Origin: an uncultured bacterium
GTDB lineage: Bacteria > Cyanobacteriota > Vampirovibrionia > Gastranaerophilales > Gastranaerophilaceae
Direction: 5' to 3'
Assembly (NCBI GenBank): GCA_900547155.1
Contig: URFH01000029.1
Coordinates: 1-35,348, forward strand
Length of the DNA stretch: 35,348 nucleotides
Shown here: positions 7,417-15,364 of the stretch, in pieces
How positions within the stretch are numbered: position 1 is the first letter of the stretch
Layout of the letters: each line of letters opens with the position of its first letter
Made by a program: the position numbers and the translations under genes
The notes under the pieces: generated by a model
The model's input: only the letters and a program-made list of their open reading frames with translations
Database searches by the model: none
What the model was told of the DNA's origin: nothing

Positions 7417-8192
7417 TATTTTCTTTCTTTCAAATTCTTTTTATATTCCCAGTATTTTACATGCGCCAGAAATTTATATGCGCCCCAGCAGCAGCACAAA
7501 ACAAAACCGTGCGTGCCGTCTTTATAACCTTTTTTAAAAATGAATTTTTCAAAAATCAGCCAGATACTCTGGAAGAACACAAACGGGATATTGACCTTTT
7601 TGCCTTTTGCGTCCATTTTTTCGACTTCAAAATCGGTATATTTATTAATTATGTTCACAAAATCTCTCACATATTCCGAAGTATAGTGGAGCATAGCGAG
7701 ATTTTTGTTTTCTTTCGGGATTGTGAAGACATCTCCGCGTTTGATTTCCGGATGGGAGTGGACTTTCGGGGGCCAGAAGATGTCCGATTTTTTGAAAAAT
7801 CTGGTTACATAATCAGGATACTGCATTTCCATGAATTTTCCCCAGAAATTGTTCAATCTCGGGATTTTTACGGCGCTGTAGCCGTTTGCGCTCTCTGTAA
7901 AATCATAAAGCCACAATCTCAACGCATCGGGGATTGCCTCATCAGAATCAACCACAAGAACCCATTCATTACTTGCCTGCGAAATCGCAAAATTTCTTGC
8001 AGGGTCAGCCCAGCCGATATTTTCGTGCATTACGATTTTACAGCCATACTCCTGTGCGATTTCGAGGGTTTTGTCCGTCGAATACATATCGCAAATCACA
8101 ATTTCATCAAAATCTTTCACCGATTCCAGGCAATCTCTGATTATTGCTTCGTTATTGTACGTATGTATCACAACAGAAATAGACGAACCCAT
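7416..8192 (-). CDS. GT2-family glycosyltransferase (WaaE/KdtX-like)
   Basis: The 258-residue protein has a GT-A fold: the N-terminal ISVVIHTYNNEAIIRDCLESV, then DEIVICDMYSTDKT, and the DxD-type VVDSDEA near residue 80 that binds the metal and nucleotide sugar. The ADPARNFAISQASNEWVL block and the C-terminal WLIFEKFIFKKGYKDG segment are typical of the WaaE-like subgroup, which adds sugars to lipopolysaccharide inner core. A GGGAG element lies nine bases before the ATG at 8192. It is the first gene of a two-gene operon and is divergent from the next GT2 gene. The subgroup call is an inference. Confidence 0.8.
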   Translation of the reverse strand: MGSSISVVIHTYNNEAIIRDCLESVKDFDEIVICDMYSTDKTLEIAQEYGCKIVMHENIGWADPARNFAISQASNEWVLVVDSDEAIPDALRLWLYDFTESANGYSAVKIPRLNNFWGKFMEMQYPDYVTRFFKKSDIFWPPKVHSHPEIKRGDVFTIPKENKNLAMLHYTSEYVRDFVNIINKYTDFEVEKMDAKGKKVNIPFVFFQSIWLIFEKFIFKKGYKDGTHGFVLCCCWGAYKFLAHVKYWEYKKNLKERK

Positions 8193-8311
8193 TTATTTAT
8201 ACTCCCGATTCCTTTAAAAATACTTATTACTATTATTTTAATAAAAAAACATTAAATCATGCAAAAATTTTATGCTAAACTTAACAAAAATATGTTTTAT
8301 GCGGAGAGTTT

Positions 8312-9199
8312 ATGGAAAAGAAAGACGTTTCAATCATCCTTGTAAATTACAAAACAAAAGACCTTACAAGAAATTGTATAAATTCGATTGTTGAAAAAAC
8401 GCAATATCTTTCTTATGAAATTTTCGTTGTGGATAACGATTCGCAGGACGGAACGCCCGAAATGCTCAAAAACGAGTTTCCGTGGGTAAAACTCATTGAA
8501 AATCCGCAAAACAGCGGTTTCGGCTCCGCAAATAACCTCGCAATCCGCCAATCTGACGCAAAATACGTTTTTCTTTTGAACACAGACACGATTCTTGTGA
8601 ACAATGCAATAAAAATACTCTTCGATTTTCTTGAAAACAATGAAAAAATCGGTGCCTGCGGCGCAAATCTTTATGACGAAAACATGGAACATGTACATTC
8701 GTACGGGGTTTTTCCGACCGTAAAAAGGCAGATTTTAAAGACCTTTATGCTCAGATGGTTTTTCCCCGCAGAGCTAAAACAGATGAAAGACAAGGGTTTG
8801 AACAGCGAAAACCTGCTAAAACCCGTTGATTACATCACCGGAGCCGATGTTATGATTAGAAAATCGGTTCTTGATGAAGTCGGGATTTTTGATGAGCGGT
8901 TTTTCATGTATTTTGAAGAAAACGAGCTCCAGTTCAGGATAAGAAAAGCCGGTTATGAAATTTACATAAACCCCGGAGCACAAATCATCCACCTTCACGA
9001 CAAATCCCCCAAAAAACGCGAAAGAATGTACTACGAGTACAAAAAAAGCCAGTATTTGTTTTTCAGGCTCTGCTATGCGGACAAAAAAAATCTGTTCCGG
9101 ATAAAAATGCTTATGGTTCTGACATTTTTACCCAAAATTCTCTCGCACAGGGAAAGTATTGTTAAATTGATTAAATTTATTATAAAAGACGAAATCTAA
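8312..9199 (+). CDS. GT2-family glycosyltransferase (rhamnosyltransferase-like)
   Basis: The 295-residue product has the GT-A pattern: SIILVNYKTKDLTRNCINSI, EIFVVDNDSQDGTPEML, the ENPQNSGFGSANNLAI nucleotide-binding loop, the LLNTDT DxD-type motif near residue 90, and YITGADVMIRKSVLDEVGIFDERFFMYFEE with the catalytic-base region. This matches the rhamnosyltransferase-like GT2 group that builds O-antigen or rhamnan chains. GGAGAG lies five bases before the ATG. It is transcribed away from the adjacent glycosyltransferase pair across a 119-bp AT-rich gap. The exact sugar is unknown. Confidence 0.82.
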   Translation: MEKKDVSIILVNYKTKDLTRNCINSIVEKTQYLSYEIFVVDNDSQDGTPEMLKNEFPWVKLIENPQNSGFGSANNLAIRQSDAKYVFLLNTDTILVNNAIKILFDFLENNEKIGACGANLYDENMEHVHSYGVFPTVKRQILKTFMLRWFFPAELKQMKDKGLNSENLLKPVDYITGADVMIRKSVLDEVGIFDERFFMYFEENELQFRIRKAGYEIYINPGAQIIHLHDKSPKKRERMYYEYKKSQYLFFRLCYADKKNLFRIKMLMVLTFLPKILSHRESIVKLIKFIIKDEI

Positions 9200-9206
9200 A
9201 TCAATT

Positions 9207-9470
9207 TTAGCCTTTTATATCAAATTTCCGCTGCGGCTCGGATTTTCTAAGGATTGCACCGGTGTTGTAAGACATGAGATTGTATTTTTCAATCTGCTCG
9301 GAAATCTCGCCCGTAAAAACATTCTGATTTTCGGAGATAAAATTAAACAAAGGCTCAAAAACACCGCCAATAGCATGGTTTATGGTATCCTGCCCCTGCT
9401 GAACCGTACGGGTCGGGATTTTTATGTTCAAGCCGAAAGGTTGATTTAAAATGTTGTTTCCGTCTGCCAT
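9207..9470 (-). CDS. Small hypothetical protein, 87 residues
   Basis: I do not recognise this protein. It is soluble, with no membrane segment, and begins MADGNNILNQPFGLNIKIP. The middle (residues 22-60) looks helical, with polar Q/N-rich stretches, and the end is basic. A GGAG ribosome-binding site five bases before the ATG at 9470 and normal codon use support it. It ends seven bases from the stop of the convergent GT2 gene. Its length and Asn/Gln-rich N-terminus recall other small proteins of this lineage, but no function can be given. Confidence 0.6.
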   Translation of the reverse strand: MADGNNILNQPFGLNIKIPTRTVQQGQDTINHAIGGVFEPLFNFISENQNVFTGEISEQIEKYNLMSYNTGAILRKSEPQRKFDIKG

Positions 9471-9819
9471 GTTCGCTCCGATTTTGTCTTATATTATTTT
9501 TATCGGCACTTCTTTTGAAAACTTTAATGATTTTGTGTCATTTGTAAACGATTGTAAAGCGAAATATTTATTAAGTTTTGTAAAAATGAATTTTAAAGAA
9601 CTTTTTCAGGGTTTTGGATGTAAAAAACACAATTAATCCCGCCAATAAAAGAAAATAATTATATTGTTTAAAAAAAAATCATCCGCCATGCCCAAAATCC
9701 CAAAAATTTAACAATTTTTAATAGCAATTTTTTTTTTGAGCTGATTTGTAATTATGTAAGGACTTGTTATGATTGTGACATAAAGCCGTCACGCTAAAAG
9801 GTAATTATTCCGAAGTTGT
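9471..9819. other. AT-rich intergenic region
   Basis: I see no supported gene in these 349 bases. The part near 9820 holds a promoter candidate and an inverted repeat GTGAC/GTCAC (9775-9792), with eight bases between arms, that would lie at or just past the transcription start. It could bind a regulator, but the arms are only 5 bp. Confidence 0.4.
9746..9773 (+). promoter_or_regulatory. Candidate promoter for the FKGG gene group
   Basis: TTGTAA (9746-9751) and TATGAT (9768-9773) are separated by 16 bases, about 46 bases before the ATG at 9820. The -10 matches five of six. The same TTGTAA -35 occurs in the strong promoter at 13678. It would drive the three-gene unit 9820-13670. Confidence 0.55.
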
Positions 9820-11406
9820 ATGATTAGTAAAGTAAACATTAATACAAATCAAAACATAAACAAGCAAAATTCGCCCGCATTCAAAGGCGGAATCGTCGAT
9901 ATGGGCGTAAATGCACTGCAATGGGTAAGCACAGAACCCATGTACGGCGTTGCATTGATTGACGGCGTCACAGCAATCGCCCCCAGAACCATTGTTGACG
10001 CAAAAACAAACGGATTCGCCGCAGCTGAAACCTTTAGAAGAGAATCCTCGGGCCTGATTGTAAACTGCATGATTCCGGGCTTGTTCGTGCTCGGCACAGG
10101 CAAAATTGCGCAAATGCTCTACAAAGATTTCAAAATTCCCGGCCTTTTAGGCACATGGGCTAACGAAGAAAGCCTCACGGAGCTCCATCAGCGCTACAAA
10201 AAAGCCGGAAATGTTGACAATTTTGTCGATGGCATTTTCAAAGACCTGAAAATCAACGTGGGCAAGGATTGGAAGCCGCTGGATACCTCCAGCAAAAACA
10301 TTGCTGACGCAAAAAATATTGTCAAAGACATTATCAACGAATCCAAGGACAAAAAAGAGCTTAAAAAGGCAATCGGCCTTATTCTTGAGGACGTAAAAGG
10401 CGCTGAACACATAAAACTCAACGATAAGCAGTTCGGCTCTTCACTTTCGTTCTTTTTGAGAGATACGGTCGATACAGGCAAGATTTTCAAAAAGCTGAAC
10501 AAAGAACAGTTTGAAACTTTCCTCAAAAAAGCGGTTAAATTCACGAATGCGAAGAGCCTTGCAGGCCTTGCAACGATTATTCCGCTGGCAGCTTCGGTTC
10601 AGTCAATAAACAGATGGATTACGCGAAAAACCTCCGGTCAGGAGGGCGCTCCGATTTACAAAGATTTTATCCAGCAGGACAAAAAGAAAAAAGCGCATGA
10701 CAAACAAAAAGCAGGCTTCTTTACTGAAAAACTTGCCTGTGCAGCGCTTATGGTAGGGGTTGCAATTCTTTCGTTGAAAGAAAGACCGAACCTTAAATCG
10801 ATTTTTAGCGGAAAAGAAAAGCTCAGCGAAACACCATTCTTCAAATCGCTGCAATTCCACAACATATTCCCATCAATGGACCAGTGCAGATGGATTGCAA
10901 CAGCAACATTTGCAAGCAGAATGTTCGCCTCCGAAGACAAAAACGAACTTAGGGAAGCTACTTTCCGTGATATAGCGACTTTCTGCAGCCTTTACTTCTT
11001 CGGTGACTACGTAAACAAAGGCGTAGGTTCATTAATTAAGAAAATAACAAAAGGCAAAGTTGACTTAATGAACTACGCGTCAGAAAAGCCGAAATCAGAC
11101 AGTTTGAAAGACAAATTCAACTACTGGGTAAAAGAAACAAGGCTAAAATCCTTTGCAGAAGCAGAAAAAATGTCACCGGCAGCTAAAAAATACCGTGCAC
11201 TTTGCGAAGTAAGCTCACTGGGCTTCTCCATGCTGCTTTTAGGAATTCTTGTTCCATGGTATGTTAGAAAACAGACAGAAATAAAACACAGAAAAGAACT
11301 TGAAGCAAACTTCAACAGATACCACACCTATCCCACTATATTCCCGACAAATACCGCCAAAAGAGCATTTCAGGCTTTTGGCATGATGGAAACAGCAAAC
11401 AAATAA
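9820..11406 (+). CDS. FKGG-tailed predicted membrane protein, 528 residues (paralogue 1)
   Basis: I recognise no functional family. The polar N-terminal tail (residues 1-20, rich in N/Q/K/S) ends in SPAFKGG (18-24), followed by a conserved block with PRTIVD (55-60) and ETFRRESSG (70-78). Hydrophobic stretches that could span or associate with a membrane lie near 80-98, 245-262, 303-318 and 464-482. A WITRKTSGQEG motif is at 266-276, and SRMFASEDKNELREATFRD at 366-384. These motifs recur in order in the next gene, so the two are tandem paralogues. There is no classical signal peptide. An in-frame stop just upstream and the absence of GTG/TTG codons fix the ATG at 9820, although its Shine-Dalgarno is weak. 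Confidence 0.85.
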   Translation: MISKVNINTNQNINKQNSPAFKGGIVDMGVNALQWVSTEPMYGVALIDGVTAIAPRTIVDAKTNGFAAAETFRRESSGLIVNCMIPGLFVLGTGKIAQMLYKDFKIPGLLGTWANEESLTELHQRYKKAGNVDNFVDGIFKDLKINVGKDWKPLDTSSKNIADAKNIVKDIINESKDKKELKKAIGLILEDVKGAEHIKLNDKQFGSSLSFFLRDTVDTGKIFKKLNKEQFETFLKKAVKFTNAKSLAGLATIIPLAASVQSINRWITRKTSGQEGAPIYKDFIQQDKKKKAHDKQKAGFFTEKLACAALMVGVAILSLKERPNLKSIFSGKEKLSETPFFKSLQFHNIFPSMDQCRWIATATFASRMFASEDKNELREATFRDIATFCSLYFFGDYVNKGVGSLIKKITKGKVDLMNYASEKPKSDSLKDKFNYWVKETRLKSFAEAEKMSPAAKKYRALCEVSSLGFSMLLLGILVPWYVRKQTEIKHRKELEANFNRYHTYPTIFPTNTAKRAFQAFGMMETANK

Positions 11407-11415
11407 GGCAAAAAA

Positions 11416-13068
11416 ATGATTAACTCTATTCAACCGAAACTACACATTAATAACAAAACACAAAATAAACAAAATTTTAAAGGAGGCGTCGAGCTCCTGT
11501 CTACAGGATTGAATCTTCTTAACACAAATCCTGCTTTGGGTGCGGTTTTTGTTGACGTAGCCTTTATGGATTCGCCCAGAACCATCGTTGACACAACAAG
11601 AAACCCCGATGCAGGGCTCGAAACAGCAACAAGAGAATTCAGCTCAACCCTGAACCACGCAGCAGCCGGCCTTGTCGGTATTGGCGCGGGTTCTCTGGTT
11701 GCTAATGCTTTCAACAAAGCAAACGGCGTAAAAGCCCACATGATTTTTACAAACGGCGAATCAATCGACCTGTTTTCAAAATTTGAAGCAGCAGCAAGAA
11801 CTGCCAAAAACCCGAAAATGGCGTATTATGAATCAATTTTAAGCAGCATTGAAGGCCTTAACTCTTTAGCAAAGCCCGATGCGCCTTATACAAATAAATT
11901 GCAACCGGAAACCGTTACGGAAGCAGCAAAACTGCTTTCCGAAGCAAAAACCGACAAATACGGGCTGCCCAAAGATGTTTATGCAAAGGTAAACGCCCTG
12001 ATAACCGGCGATATCGGCGCAGCAGAATCCATTAAAGTCACAAACGGGGAACAGGTCGTGGAAGGAAGGCTCGAAAACTTCCTTAAAGACGCTTTTTCAA
12101 TCAAAAAAGCCTACATTGACAAAGCAGAACACGACGCAAAAGACGGTGTAAAAAAACTTACCGACGCAGAGTTCGTAAAAGCGCTGAAAAATATAAAAAT
12201 TCGCACCGCTGCTGCCGGTCTTGCGGTTCCTGTGGCAATCGGCATGAGCTTGCAGCCTTTGAACGCTTATCTGACAAAAAAACGTACCGGAAACGGCGGT
12301 TTTGTAGGCGGCGGTGAGCCTGACCATTCTTTCGGCTTCAAAGCCCTGAAAACAGCGGTAGGTACGGGTATTGCAGCAGCAATGCTCAGCACTGTAGCAA
12401 AAAAATTCAGCGATATCCCCTCTGCAATCCAATACAAGGGGCTTGTTCCGACAATTCCGCAGTTCAAGCTCATTTACGCATGCACAATTTTCAGCAGAAT
12501 GCTCGCAGCAAGAAACAAAGACGAACTTAGAGAATCCACAATCAAAGACAGCTTAGGTTTTGTAAACTGGTTGATTCTGGGCGGATTTGTTTCAAAACTC
12601 GCTTTGAACAAAATGGATAAAACGCTTATCAACTACGACGAAAAGTCCATGGGCAAAGGCGGCTGGAACTGGATTACAAAAGCTGTTGAAAAATCGCATG
12701 AAGAAATTCTTTATCCGGCGTTGCAAGAATTCAAAATAAGCACAATTGGCGAAGACGGAAAAGCACTTTCTTACGGAAAACTTATGAAAGCTTTAAAAGA
12801 AAAGGCTCAAGGCACCGAAAGACTTGCCGAAGTTTTAAAACAGATAAAATGCAAAAACAAAGCGCAGCTTCTCGGCTATTTGTATTCAGGCGTTGTGCTC
12901 GGCGTGGGCATTCCAAAGCTCAATATTGCAATCACAAAGCATGTAAACCAAAAACGTGAAGCCAAAAAAGCGCTGAACGCCCAAAATTCGCCGCAGCCTA
13001 TGCAAATACAAAACATTGTGCCGGAGAATAAGACCTTTGCGTCATTTTTAGGTGCAAAACAGGCTTAA
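11416..13068 (+). CDS. FKGG-tailed predicted membrane protein, 550 residues (paralogue 2)
   Basis: This is a diverged tandem paralogue of the preceding gene. NFKGG is at 20-24, exactly the same position. SPRTIVDT is at 53-60, TREFSS at 72-77, YLTKKRTGNGG at 285-295, and SRMLAARNKDELRESTIKD at 360-378. Hydrophobic segments lie near 82-98, 264-280, 312-328, 380-397 and at the C-terminus before a basic tail (KHVNQKREAKKA). An AAGG seven bases before the ATG and a nine-base gap from the upstream gene indicate one operon. No catalytic motif is visible, so a structural, transport or secreted/effector role is equally open. Confidence 0.85.
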   Translation: MINSIQPKLHINNKTQNKQNFKGGVELLSTGLNLLNTNPALGAVFVDVAFMDSPRTIVDTTRNPDAGLETATREFSSTLNHAAAGLVGIGAGSLVANAFNKANGVKAHMIFTNGESIDLFSKFEAAARTAKNPKMAYYESILSSIEGLNSLAKPDAPYTNKLQPETVTEAAKLLSEAKTDKYGLPKDVYAKVNALITGDIGAAESIKVTNGEQVVEGRLENFLKDAFSIKKAYIDKAEHDAKDGVKKLTDAEFVKALKNIKIRTAAAGLAVPVAIGMSLQPLNAYLTKKRTGNGGFVGGGEPDHSFGFKALKTAVGTGIAAAMLSTVAKKFSDIPSAIQYKGLVPTIPQFKLIYACTIFSRMLAARNKDELRESTIKDSLGFVNWLILGGFVSKLALNKMDKTLINYDEKSMGKGGWNWITKAVEKSHEEILYPALQEFKISTIGEDGKALSYGKLMKALKEKAQGTERLAEVLKQIKCKNKAQLLGYLYSGVVLGVGIPKLNIAITKHVNQKREAKKALNAQNSPQPMQIQNIVPENKTFASFLGAKQA

Positions 13069-13070
13069 TT

Positions 13071-13670
13071 ATGAGAATAGCAGCGATTTTTAGCCCCTAT
13101 AACCGCAGTTCTTCAATAAAAGCTGCGCCTCAAAACGCTTCTGCGCCTCAAAATCCTGCTTTCAAAGGCGTTCCGGGATTTGGTCTGCCGGTATTGAGTG
13201 TTAATATTCAGCGTAAACTTGACAGATTTGAAAAACACGAAAAACCGCTCGAATCTGTTCTTGAGATGATTTACGACGTCTTCAAAAAAGACCCGAAAAC
13301 GCAAAAAACCGCAGAATATGCAAAAGCGCTTTGCGCAAAAATCCCATTCGGCCTGAAAAATTCGTTCCAGAAAGATATTGAGCATGTAGAAAAAATGGAC
13401 AAGCGCCAAACGGCCTATCTTTATGCCGAGCAGGCAATGTATAACAAAATTGACCGGATAAACAAGGATTTATACAACTACTACTGTGACACAAAGCTGG
13501 AAATTCAGGGATTTATCAAACGGAATAACTTTCTTGATTTGAGTTTTCCCGAAAAACCGTACGAAAAAGAGCTTTCAGAAGCCAAAAGGCACGGTTCTTT
13601 TGAAGAATATATCCTTGTCCTTGCTCAACACAGGGATGAAATTACCCGTGATATGCTTAATAAAATTTAA
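13071..13670 (+). CDS. FKG-tailed hypothetical protein, 199 residues
   Basis: This protein is unrecognised and not homologous in its body to the two upstream proteins. It shares only the N-terminal design: a polar tail rich in S/A/Q/N ending in NPAFKG (residues 28-33). The remainder is predicted soluble and helical and very charged, with no hydrophobic segment long enough to span a membrane. It starts two bases after the upstream stop, so it is surely co-expressed with the membrane pair. The shared tail on an unrelated body suggests that the tail is a sorting or interaction signal, which is an inference. Confidence 0.78.
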   Translation: MRIAAIFSPYNRSSSIKAAPQNASAPQNPAFKGVPGFGLPVLSVNIQRKLDRFEKHEKPLESVLEMIYDVFKKDPKTQKTAEYAKALCAKIPFGLKNSFQKDIEHVEKMDKRQTAYLYAEQAMYNKIDRINKDLYNYYCDTKLEIQGFIKRNNFLDLSFPEKPYEKELSEAKRHGSFEEYILVLAQHRDEITRDMLNKI

Positions 13671-13677
13671 TATGTTT

Positions 13678-13706
13678 TTGTAAATAATTTATATTTTATA
13701 TATAAT
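13678..13706 (+). promoter_or_regulatory. Strong sigma-70-type promoter
   Basis: TTGTAA (13678-13683), a 17-base spacer and a perfect TATAAT (13701-13706) lie 57 bases before the ATG at 13763. The spacer is very AT-rich. This is the best promoter in the window and implies that the 235-residue protein is expressed independently of the FKGG genes. Confidence 0.75.
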
Positions 13707-13762
13707 TTTTCTAAGCGGATAATGCTTTAAAATACGATGAAATAAAGGAAAAGGGTTGACAA

Positions 13763-14470
13763 ATGGCAGAAAACAAACTCCCTCACGGTGTTGGTAAGAA
13801 AATTGTTCAGGCTTTGAAAAAACAGGCCGATATTGAAATAAAAACAGTACCCGATGAAGTGGTTACTGCGGAAGAGGCTCTTGCAAAGCAGACAGAAGCC
13901 GCATTTAGCAGCGCATCAGCCGCTGATGACGTAAATATGGAAGAATCTTTCAGTGATTTCTCAGGTGCAAACGGGTTCTTCAACGATGCAGAACCTATGA
14001 GTTTAAATAATTTCGACTCAAGCCCTGTTGAAGTAGATTCTGAATATGACAGCCCGTCAGAGTTTGATTTTGACAATGATAATGCACAAACTTTTGTGCA
14101 GGAAGAGGCTTTCAACCCGCAGAGCGTAAAACTTTCACCTCCGCCAAAACCGAAAAGCCACACAATGCCCTCAAATGTTGCTGTTTTGAAAAGGCTTATT
14201 GCACAGCTGCCGGGCGGAGTAACAAAACAAACAGGCGCGCAAATCATCCGCCAGACAATGGAAGCACTCGGCATTTCGATGAACAGCGTGCTCAAAGAAG
14301 CGCAACAGGTTCAAGACAGCCTCAACGATTCAGCAAGAACCTGCATGATTTCTATAAACGAGTACAAAAATTGTATCAGAAGTCTCGAAAAACAGGTTCA
14401 GGACTACAAAAAACAGGCTGTTACGCTTAATGATTTAATCAGCTTGTTTGTCATGACTGACAAGCATTAA
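13763..14470 (+). CDS. Acidic/coiled-coil hypothetical protein, 235 residues
   Basis: Three regions can be seen. Residues 1-45 are a mixed-charge helical start (LPHGVGKKIVQALKKQADIE). Residues 46-135 are a low-complexity acidic linker rich in D/E/S/F with a PPPKPK stretch. Residues 136-235 are a folded or coiled-coil end beginning MPSNVAVLKRLIAQLPGGV and containing MEALGISMNSVLKEAQQVQDS and a long amphipathic helix ending NDLISLFVMTDKH. I do not recognise the family. The architecture (disordered linker plus C-terminal coiled coil) resembles cytoskeletal or cell-division adaptors, but that is only an analogy. It has its own strong promoter and AAGGG ribosome-binding site. Confidence 0.8.
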   Translation: MAENKLPHGVGKKIVQALKKQADIEIKTVPDEVVTAEEALAKQTEAAFSSASAADDVNMEESFSDFSGANGFFNDAEPMSLNNFDSSPVEVDSEYDSPSEFDFDNDNAQTFVQEEAFNPQSVKLSPPPKPKSHTMPSNVAVLKRLIAQLPGGVTKQTGAQIIRQTMEALGISMNSVLKEAQQVQDSLNDSARTCMISINEYKNCIRSLEKQVQDYKKQAVTLNDLISLFVMTDKH

Positions 14471-14492
14471 AAATTGTCAGAAATACCGATTT

Positions 14493-14526
14493 AAAAAGCC
14501 GCTTATATGAATTAAGCGGCTTTTTT
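14493..14526. terminator. Bidirectional rho-independent terminator
   Basis: GCCGCTTA (14498-14505) pairs with TAAGCGGC (14513-14520) around a 7-nt loop, flanked by five A before and six T after. It lies between the convergent stops at 14470 and 14553 and can serve both the coiled-coil gene and the minus-strand operon. Confidence 0.92.
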
Positions 14527-14552
14527 GAGCGAATATTTGTATAAATTGGCTT

Positions 14553-15359
14553 TTAACTTCCGAGTTTTAATGAAAGTGTGTCGGTCAAAGCCTCTGCGTC
14601 GGCTTTAAACTGTATAAGCTGGGATGGGTCAATGCCCACTTCGTCCAAAATGTTATAATCCATTTTCGGCAGCTCTTCGCCCGGCTGGGAAATCATATTT
14701 GCCAGATAAATAAGCGAGCTGGCCTTTGGCATTGAAGATCTCAGCGGGTCGTGGTGATATTTTATGCAGTTTGCAAGAAGAACCGGCAATTTCCATTTTT
14801 TAGCCAGCATAAACCCTACATCCGCATGGTTTATATCAAAAATGTGTTCCTCCGCAGCAAGCTGGTCGCCGCCGTTTTGTATAAGTTCTTTTACGCCCTG
14901 ATATTTCTTGGAATCGCACAGGTTGAGAATAACTTTCCCAATATCGTGCAAAAATCCGATTGTAAAAGCGTCATTAGGGTCAAGAAAATCAAAATTCTTA
15001 GCAAGCAGTTCGCTCGCAACAGCGGTTTTCAGTGAATGACGCCACATATCCTTGCCGCACTGGGAGGTCAGCATGGGTTTCATTGCTACTGCAATAACAA
15101 TATTTTTTGTCTGCGTCATTCCGAGCAGCGCAATCGCATTTTTTATTGATGTAATTTCCTGTGCAAACCCGTAATATGCCGAGTTTACAAGTTTGAGTAC
15201 CTGAGAAGTCAAAGCCTGGTCATAAGCCATGATTTCCGAAAGCTCTTTTGTCCCTGAAGAATCATCATTGATGATTCCGAGCGCACGAATGATAACATTC
15301 GGCATTGCGGGAACATCTTTGAGTGTGTTTATTAAATCTAAAGGTGTTTTTTCTTCCAT
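14553..15359 (-). CDS. HDOD-domain signalling protein
   Basis: The 268-residue protein is a single HDOD domain (residues about 10-210), a catalytically doubtful relative of HD phosphohydrolases found in bacterial signalling. Seen are VPAMPNVIIRALGI, SEIMAYDQALTSQVLKLVNSAYYG, SIKNAIALLGMTQTKNIV, FTIGFLHDIGKVILN (HD motif retained as HD-I-G-K) and CIKYHHDP. It is the last gene of the minus-strand operon, five bases after ftsX, with AGG eight bases before its ATG. HDOD proteins often act downstream of c-di-GMP or stress signals. Whether it modulates FtsEX is unknown, though co-transcription makes this worth testing. Confidence 0.88.
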   Translation of the reverse strand: MEEKTPLDLINTLKDVPAMPNVIIRALGIINDDSSGTKELSEIMAYDQALTSQVLKLVNSAYYGFAQEITSIKNAIALLGMTQTKNIVIAVAMKPMLTSQCGKDMWRHSLKTAVASELLAKNFDFLDPNDAFTIGFLHDIGKVILNLCDSKKYQGVKELIQNGGDQLAAEEHIFDINHADVGFMLAKKWKLPVLLANCIKYHHDPLRSSMPKASSLIYLANMISQPGEELPKMDYNILDEVGIDPSQLIQFKADAEALTDTLSLKLGS

Positions 15360-15364
15360 AATAC

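Noticed and set aside
7461..8255. Long 264-codon open frame on the plus strand
   Set aside because: It is antisense to the GT2 gene at 7416-8192, whose motifs are unambiguous; the plus-strand translation has no recognisable motif and poor composition (many Cys, Phe, His).
9451..9636. 61-codon plus-strand frame MLFPSAMFAP
   Set aside because: It starts inside the antisense of the 87-residue gene, lacks a Shine-Dalgarno and has no protein-like features; I prefer the minus-strand gene with a good GGAG.
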